From Pannonibacter phragmitetus DSM 14782 (GTDB lineage Bacteria; Pseudomonadota; Alphaproteobacteria; Rhizobiales; Stappiaceae), in NCBI RefSeq assembly GCF_000382365.1, contig NZ_KB908225.1, forward strand, positions 13,574 through 77,573: a DNA stretch of 64,000 nucleotides, written 5' to 3'. Under the pieces are notes generated by a model. The model was not told the DNA's origin, searched no databases, and worked only from the letters and a program-made list of their open reading frames with translations. Shown here one piece after another: positions 61,235 through 64,000 of this stretch (position 1 is the stretch's first letter; the number at the start of each line of letters is the position of its first letter). The translations under genes and the position numbers were made by a program.

Positions 61235-61588
61235 ATGAAGGACCTGACGTTTGAAACCCTCATCGCCGTCTTTGAGGAAATCTTCGGGGGCGGCCTGTTC
61301 TGGGCGATGGTCATCGTGGCCGGTCTTGTCACCGCTGCCTATCTCTATGTGCTGATCCGCGACCGGGCGCTTTCCATGCGCAAGTTCCTCTGGGCGCAGC
61401 TCTCCATGCCCTTTGGTGCGGTGGCGGCGGTCTGGTTCGTGCTGGGGGTCACCCATTCGCACCTGCGCGACATGGGCGGGCCGGTGGATCTCATCGTCCT
61501 GCTCGGCGTTGCCGTGCTCGGCGCCATCGGTGCGGCCATTCTCGTCTACACCGCCCAGTCGCTGATCCGGGGCGAAGGCGCGCGGTGA
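61235..61588 (+). CDS. Small membrane protein after sulfide:quinone reductase
   Basis: A 117-residue protein with three transmembrane segments (about residues 20-41, 52-72 and 84-104). The sequence FEEIFGGGLFWAMVIVAG and LRDRALSMRKFLWAQ-type turn, with GGPVDLIVLLGVAVLGAIGAA, resembles the DUF5368 group that is found beside sulfide:quinone reductase genes, but I am not certain of the family name. It may anchor or serve the exported reductase. It starts 13 bases after the reductase stop with GGGAGGAG as ribosome site. Confidence 0.75.
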   Translation: MKDLTFETLIAVFEEIFGGGLFWAMVIVAGLVTAAYLYVLIRDRALSMRKFLWAQLSMPFGAVAAVWFVLGVTHSHLRDMGGPVDLIVLLGVAVLGAIGAAILVYTAQSLIRGEGAR

Positions 61589-61616
61589 GGAAAACCAGTC
61601 TGGAATCGCTCCAGAA

Positions 61617-61630
61617 TTGACTGAGGTCAA
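61617..61630. promoter_or_regulatory. FNR/DNR-type operator upstream of peroxidase
   Basis: TTGAC-TGAG-GTCAA, a perfect 5-bp inverted repeat with 4-base spacer, is a close variant of the FNR/FnrL/DNR box TTGAT-N4-ATCAA. It lies 64 bases before the cytochrome c peroxidase start, a common position for activation under low oxygen. Confidence 0.65.
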
Positions 61631-61693
61631 ACAGGACTGCGGGGCGTCACCGTAGCCTGTTTCTGGAGGGGTTCCAAACTGCGGAGAATAAAG

Positions 61694-62734
61694 ATGACGC
61701 GTAGTTTACCCGCCGCCATGCTCGCCATGGCGCTGCTGTCCGGTGCTGCCCATGCCGATGACTTGCGGCAGACGGCACTGGAAATCTTCAAGCCCCTGCC
61801 CTCCACCATTCCGGCGCTGACAGACAATGCGGTGACGCCGGAGAAGATCGAACTCGGCAAGGCGCTGTTCTTTGATCCGCGCCTGTCGGCCTCGGGGGTC
61901 TTCTCCTGCTACTCCTGCCACAATCTGGCAACGGGCGGCGATGACAACATGGAAACCTCGGTCGGCCACGGCTGGCAGAAGGGCCCGCGCAACTCCCCCA
62001 CCGTGCTGAATGCGGTGCTCAACGAGGCCCAGTTCTGGGATGGCCGCGCCGAAGATCTGGCCGCACAGGCCAAGGGGCCGATCCAGGCCGGTGTCGAAAT
62101 GGCCAACACCCCCGATCAGGTGGTGGCGACGCTGAACTCCATGCCCGCCTATGTCAGCCAGTTCAAGGCCGCCTTCCCCGGCGATGGCGATGCTGTCAGC
62201 TTCGACAATATGGCCAAGGCCATCGAGGCCTTTGAAGCGACGCTGATCACCCCTGCCCCCTTTGATGCCTGGCTGAACGGCGATGACAACGCCCTGACGC
62301 AGGAAGCCAAAGCCGGGCTGCAGCTCTTCATCGACAAGGGCTGCTCGGCCTGCCATTCGGGCGTCAATGTGGGCGGACACGGCTACTACCCCTTCGGCCT
62401 GATCGAGAAGCCGGGGTCGGAAATCCTGCCCGCCGGTGACAAGGGCCGCTTTGCCGTGACCGAAACGGCGGGCGATGAATATGTCTTCCGCGCCTCGCCG
62501 CTGCGCAACATTGCCCTGACCGCGCCCTACTTCCATTCGGGCAAGGTCTGGGATCTTTCGGTGGCCGTCGAGATCATGGCTGAAAGCCAGCTCGGCGAAG
62601 CGCTGAAGCCGGAAGAAACGGCGCAGCTCGTCGCCTTCCTCGGCAGCCTCACCGGCAAGCAGCCGGCGGTGACAGTGCCGGTCCTTCCGGCCGAAACGGC
62701 GGCAACGCCGCGCCCGGTGACCGAGATCCGCTGA
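61694..62734 (+). CDS. ccp: Di-haem cytochrome c peroxidase (MauG/CcpA family)
   Basis: A 346-residue periplasmic enzyme that reduces hydrogen peroxide with electrons from cytochrome c. Signal peptide to about AAHADD (residue 22). Two c-haem sites: CYSCH at 72-76 and CSACH at 217-221. Other marks are GKALFFDPRLSASGVFSCYSCHN, NSPTVLNAVLN (about 98), FWDGRAEDLAAQAKGP (about 114-129) and SPLRNIALTAPYFHSGKVWDL near 275-295. The size is normal for bacterial Ccp. An FNR-like box lies upstream, as known for ccp genes in other proteobacteria. It is likely to be its own transcription unit. Confidence 0.93.
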   Translation: MTRSLPAAMLAMALLSGAAHADDLRQTALEIFKPLPSTIPALTDNAVTPEKIELGKALFFDPRLSASGVFSCYSCHNLATGGDDNMETSVGHGWQKGPRNSPTVLNAVLNEAQFWDGRAEDLAAQAKGPIQAGVEMANTPDQVVATLNSMPAYVSQFKAAFPGDGDAVSFDNMAKAIEAFEATLITPAPFDAWLNGDDNALTQEAKAGLQLFIDKGCSACHSGVNVGGHGYYPFGLIEKPGSEILPAGDKGRFAVTETAGDEYVFRASPLRNIALTAPYFHSGKVWDLSVAVEIMAESQLGEALKPEETAQLVAFLGSLTGKQPAVTVPVLPAETAATPRPVTEIR

Positions 62735-62770
62735 TTAACGGCTGATTAACCATCATCTTCTGCGCCAGAA

Positions 62771-62964
62771 GGCGCCCGGCCCGCCGGGCGCCTTGAGTCC
62801 GATGACAAAGCAAGAGTTTTCCTCTTTCGTCATGGTCGGGCTTGTCCCGGCCATCTGCAAGCCTTTGATTTATATAGATCCTCGGCACAAGGCCGAGGAT
62901 GACGATGGAGAGGCCGAAGGTTTGTCAGAAGTCTGGGGCGTCCGGCCCGCCGGGCGCCTTGAGT
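62771..62964. repeat. Intergenic element B, copy 2, flanked by 28-base direct repeats
   Basis: The second copy of the 27781-27862 element lies at about 62841-62927 and has a stem CCTCGGC-ACAAG-GCCGAGG (62880-62898). On both sides is the same hairpin sequence GGCG(C/T)CCGGCCCGCCGGGCG... (62771-62798 and 62937-62964), 27 of 28 bases identical. The whole occupies the 330-base gap between the peroxidase and the copper genes. Confidence 0.7.
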
Positions 62965-62970
62965 TTTTTC
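62937..62970 (+). terminator. Rho-independent terminator downstream of peroxidase
   Basis: GGCGTCCGG / CCGGGCGCC hairpin with a short loop, then TTGAG and a T6 run (62964-62969). The upstream copy of the hairpin at 62771-62798 lacks the T-run, so this second copy is the likely functional terminator. Confidence 0.65.
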
Positions 62971-63062
62971 CCTGCAGGGCTCCGGATGGCACGGCACAGT
63001 CCACGGCATCGTGAAGGCCTGCGTGCTGGACTTTGCCCCTGCCCCTGCCCTATCGTACTGCC

Positions 63063-63431
63063 ATGTCCCGCTTGCTGATGAACCTGCTTCTTGCTGCCGC
63101 ACTGGTGCTGTCGCCGCTGGTGGCGCTGGCCCATGGCATGGCGCAGGATGGGAAACCCTCCGGACAGCATCACCGGATGGCCATGGCGGCCATGGACCAT
63201 GTGCAGGCGGGGCACGCGGGTGGCCATGAAGACGCAGCCGCCGTTGATGATCCGGCCAGCCTTGCCGCCTGCGCCAGCATTTGCCTTCTGCTCGCCTCCT
63301 TTGCCCTTCCGGCGCAGCCTGCGTCCCTGCCCTCTGCGCCCGTGCAGACGCATGAGGGCGCCTCCGTGCACCTCCCCTCCCCCACCGGCGCCGCGCCGCC
63401 GCTGCAGCCGCCCCGCGCTCTCTCCGCCTGA
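63063..63431 (+). CDS. Secreted His/Met-rich protein of copper locus
   Basis: About 122 residues. Signal/anchor segment near the start (LLMNLLLAAALVLSPLVALAHG), then a His/Met-rich stretch (HGMAQ, HHRMAMAAMDHVQAGHAGGHED, about 25-60), a second hydrophobic segment with two Cys (CASICLLLASFA) and a Pro/Ala-rich tail. No named family fits firmly. The metal-ligand-rich part and the place 113 bases ahead of a multicopper oxidase suggest a small periplasmic copper-binding or copper-sensing protein. I chose the ATG at 63063 because it opens the signal segment; an earlier in-frame start adds ten residues. Confidence 0.65.
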   Translation: MSRLLMNLLLAAALVLSPLVALAHGMAQDGKPSGQHHRMAMAAMDHVQAGHAGGHEDAAAVDDPASLAACASICLLLASFALPAQPASLPSAPVQTHEGASVHLPSPTGAAPPLQPPRALSA

Positions 63432-63511
63432 AACCTGAGCCCTGATGCGGATGCGCAAGCCTTAAAAGGCGCCGCGCCGCACTGGCTCACCGCCTGATTT
63501 TTTCAACGGAC

Positions 63512-63531
63512 CGGGATGATGCCTCATCCCG
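63512..63531 (+). promoter_or_regulatory. Hairpin directly before the multicopper oxidase ribosome site
   Basis: CGGGATGA-TGCC-TCATCCCG: a perfect 8-bp stem with a 4-base loop ending one base before the GGAG ribosome site. No T-run follows, so it is unlikely to be a terminator. It may protect the message or affect translation of the oxidase. Confidence 0.4.
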
Positions 63532-63544
63532 TGGAGAGATGTTC

Positions 63545-64000
63545 ATGATCACGACAAGACGCGCCCTGCTGCAGGGCGGCGCCGCCCTTGCGGCCTGTGC
63601 AATGCTGCCTGCCAGCCCGATCCTTGCGGCCACACAGACCGGCACAAGCCCCCTGCCCTTGCGCGCGGTCAAACGCACGCTGGAGGTGAAGGGCCGTGCC
63701 ACCACGGTGCTCGGGCTGGAGGGGCCGTCCGGCCCCGGCCTGACGCTGGACGCCGGCCAGCGGTTTCAGGTCAGCCTGACCAACGGGCTGGACGAGCCAA
63801 CCCTGATCCACTGGCACGGCCAGATCCCGCCCAACGAACAGGACGGCGTGCCGGACATGCCGCTGCCCGCGCTCCGCCCAAGCGAAAGCCGCGCCTATGA
63901 CTTTGCCCCGCGCACGGGCACTTTCTGGATGCACAGCCACATCCCCTTTCAGGAGATGCAGCTTCTGGCCGCGCCGCTGATCGTGCGCAGCGCGGCAGAA
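63545..64000 (+). CDS. Multicopper oxidase, CopA-like (5' part, cut by window end)
   Basis: The first 152 codons of a gene that continues past the window. Tat-type signal (ITTRRALLQGGAALAACAML, twin Arg at 5-6), then the first cupredoxin domain with LTLDAGQRFQVSLTNGLDEP, the type 2/3 copper ligands HWHG at 89-92 and HSH at 130-132 (GTFWMHSHIPFQEMQL). This matches CopA/PcoA-like copper-resistance oxidases, which oxidise Cu(I) in the periplasm. An in-frame ATG two codons upstream exists, but the GGAG spacing favours 63545. The hairpin and a small His/Met-rich protein gene precede it. Confidence 0.9.
   Translation, partial: MITTRRALLQGGAALAACAMLPASPILAATQTGTSPLPLRAVKRTLEVKGRATTVLGLEGPSGPGLTLDAGQRFQVSLTNGLDEPTLIHWHGQIPPNEQDGVPDMPLPALRPSESRAYDFAPRTGTFWMHSHIPFQEMQLLAAPLIVRSAAE

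Overview
This is a 64 kb stretch of a GC-rich genome carrying dense accessory gene content. The codon use, the candidate RirA-type (TGA-N9-TCA), NnrR-type and FNR-type operators, the short palindromic intergenic repeats of the CTCCCCCTTGAGGGGGAG kind and the gene families all point to an alphaproteobacterium, most likely a Hyphomicrobiales/Stappiaceae-like host-associated or marine organism. The genus cannot be fixed from the sequence alone. No rRNA, tRNA, CRISPR array, integrase or intact insertion sequence was found.

Layout. (1) 0.1-14.5 kb, minus strand: a contact-dependent inhibition / two-partner secretion locus. It has an outer-membrane TpsB transporter, a 3518-residue CdiA-like exoprotein ending in an LHH-type HNH nuclease, its SUKH immunity protein, and then an orphan toxin/immunity module that still carries a scrap of CdiA pretoxin sequence. 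(2) 14.9-17.7 kb: a GAF-GGDEF diguanylate cyclase and a membrane protein with a protease-like but apparently inactive periplasmic domain. (3) 17.8-27.8 kb: a metal-chelate-type uptake cluster: TonB-dependent receptor, IclR regulator, NtaA/SnaA/DszA-type flavin monooxygenase, complete FecBCDE-like ABC importer and a MetC-like PLP enzyme. Two of its promoters share a motif. (4) 27.9-30.7 kb: a TetR regulator and an N-methylproline-demethylase-like flavoprotein, divergent. (5) 31-35.2 kb: nitric-oxide-related genes (nnrS, DUF2249, ccoG, norE, norF) around a perfect NnrR-like palindrome, without norCB in the window. (6) 35.2-40.8 kb: a xenosiderophore cluster (TonB receptor, RhtX/FptX-like permease, FAD monooxygenase, PchR-like AraC regulator). 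(7) 40.8-46.4 kb: a haem operon (haem receptor, SbmA/YddA-like ABC protein, HutX-like carrier, ChaN-like protein) behind a promoter overlapped by a RirA-like box. (8) 46.6-58.2 kb: three tandem type V autotransporters sharing one terminator hairpin. The middle one has lost its beta-barrel by deletion and the third carries an 11-base homopolymer tract. (9) 58.8-64 kb: a SLAC1/TehA channel, a Tat-exported type II sulfide:quinone reductase, a small membrane protein, a di-haem peroxidase behind an FNR-like box, and the start of a copper-oxidase locus running off the window.

Together the window is an interaction-and-iron-acquisition region: large secreted or surface proteins for contact and competition, three TonB-dependent uptake routes with distinct inner-membrane partners (FecCD-type ABC, MFS and SbmA-type ABC), and detoxification modules for NO, sulfide, peroxide and copper. 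The best candidates for something undescribed are the IclR-controlled chelate uptake/monooxygenase/PLP cluster and the haem operon that has an SbmA-type transporter where HmuUV would be expected.
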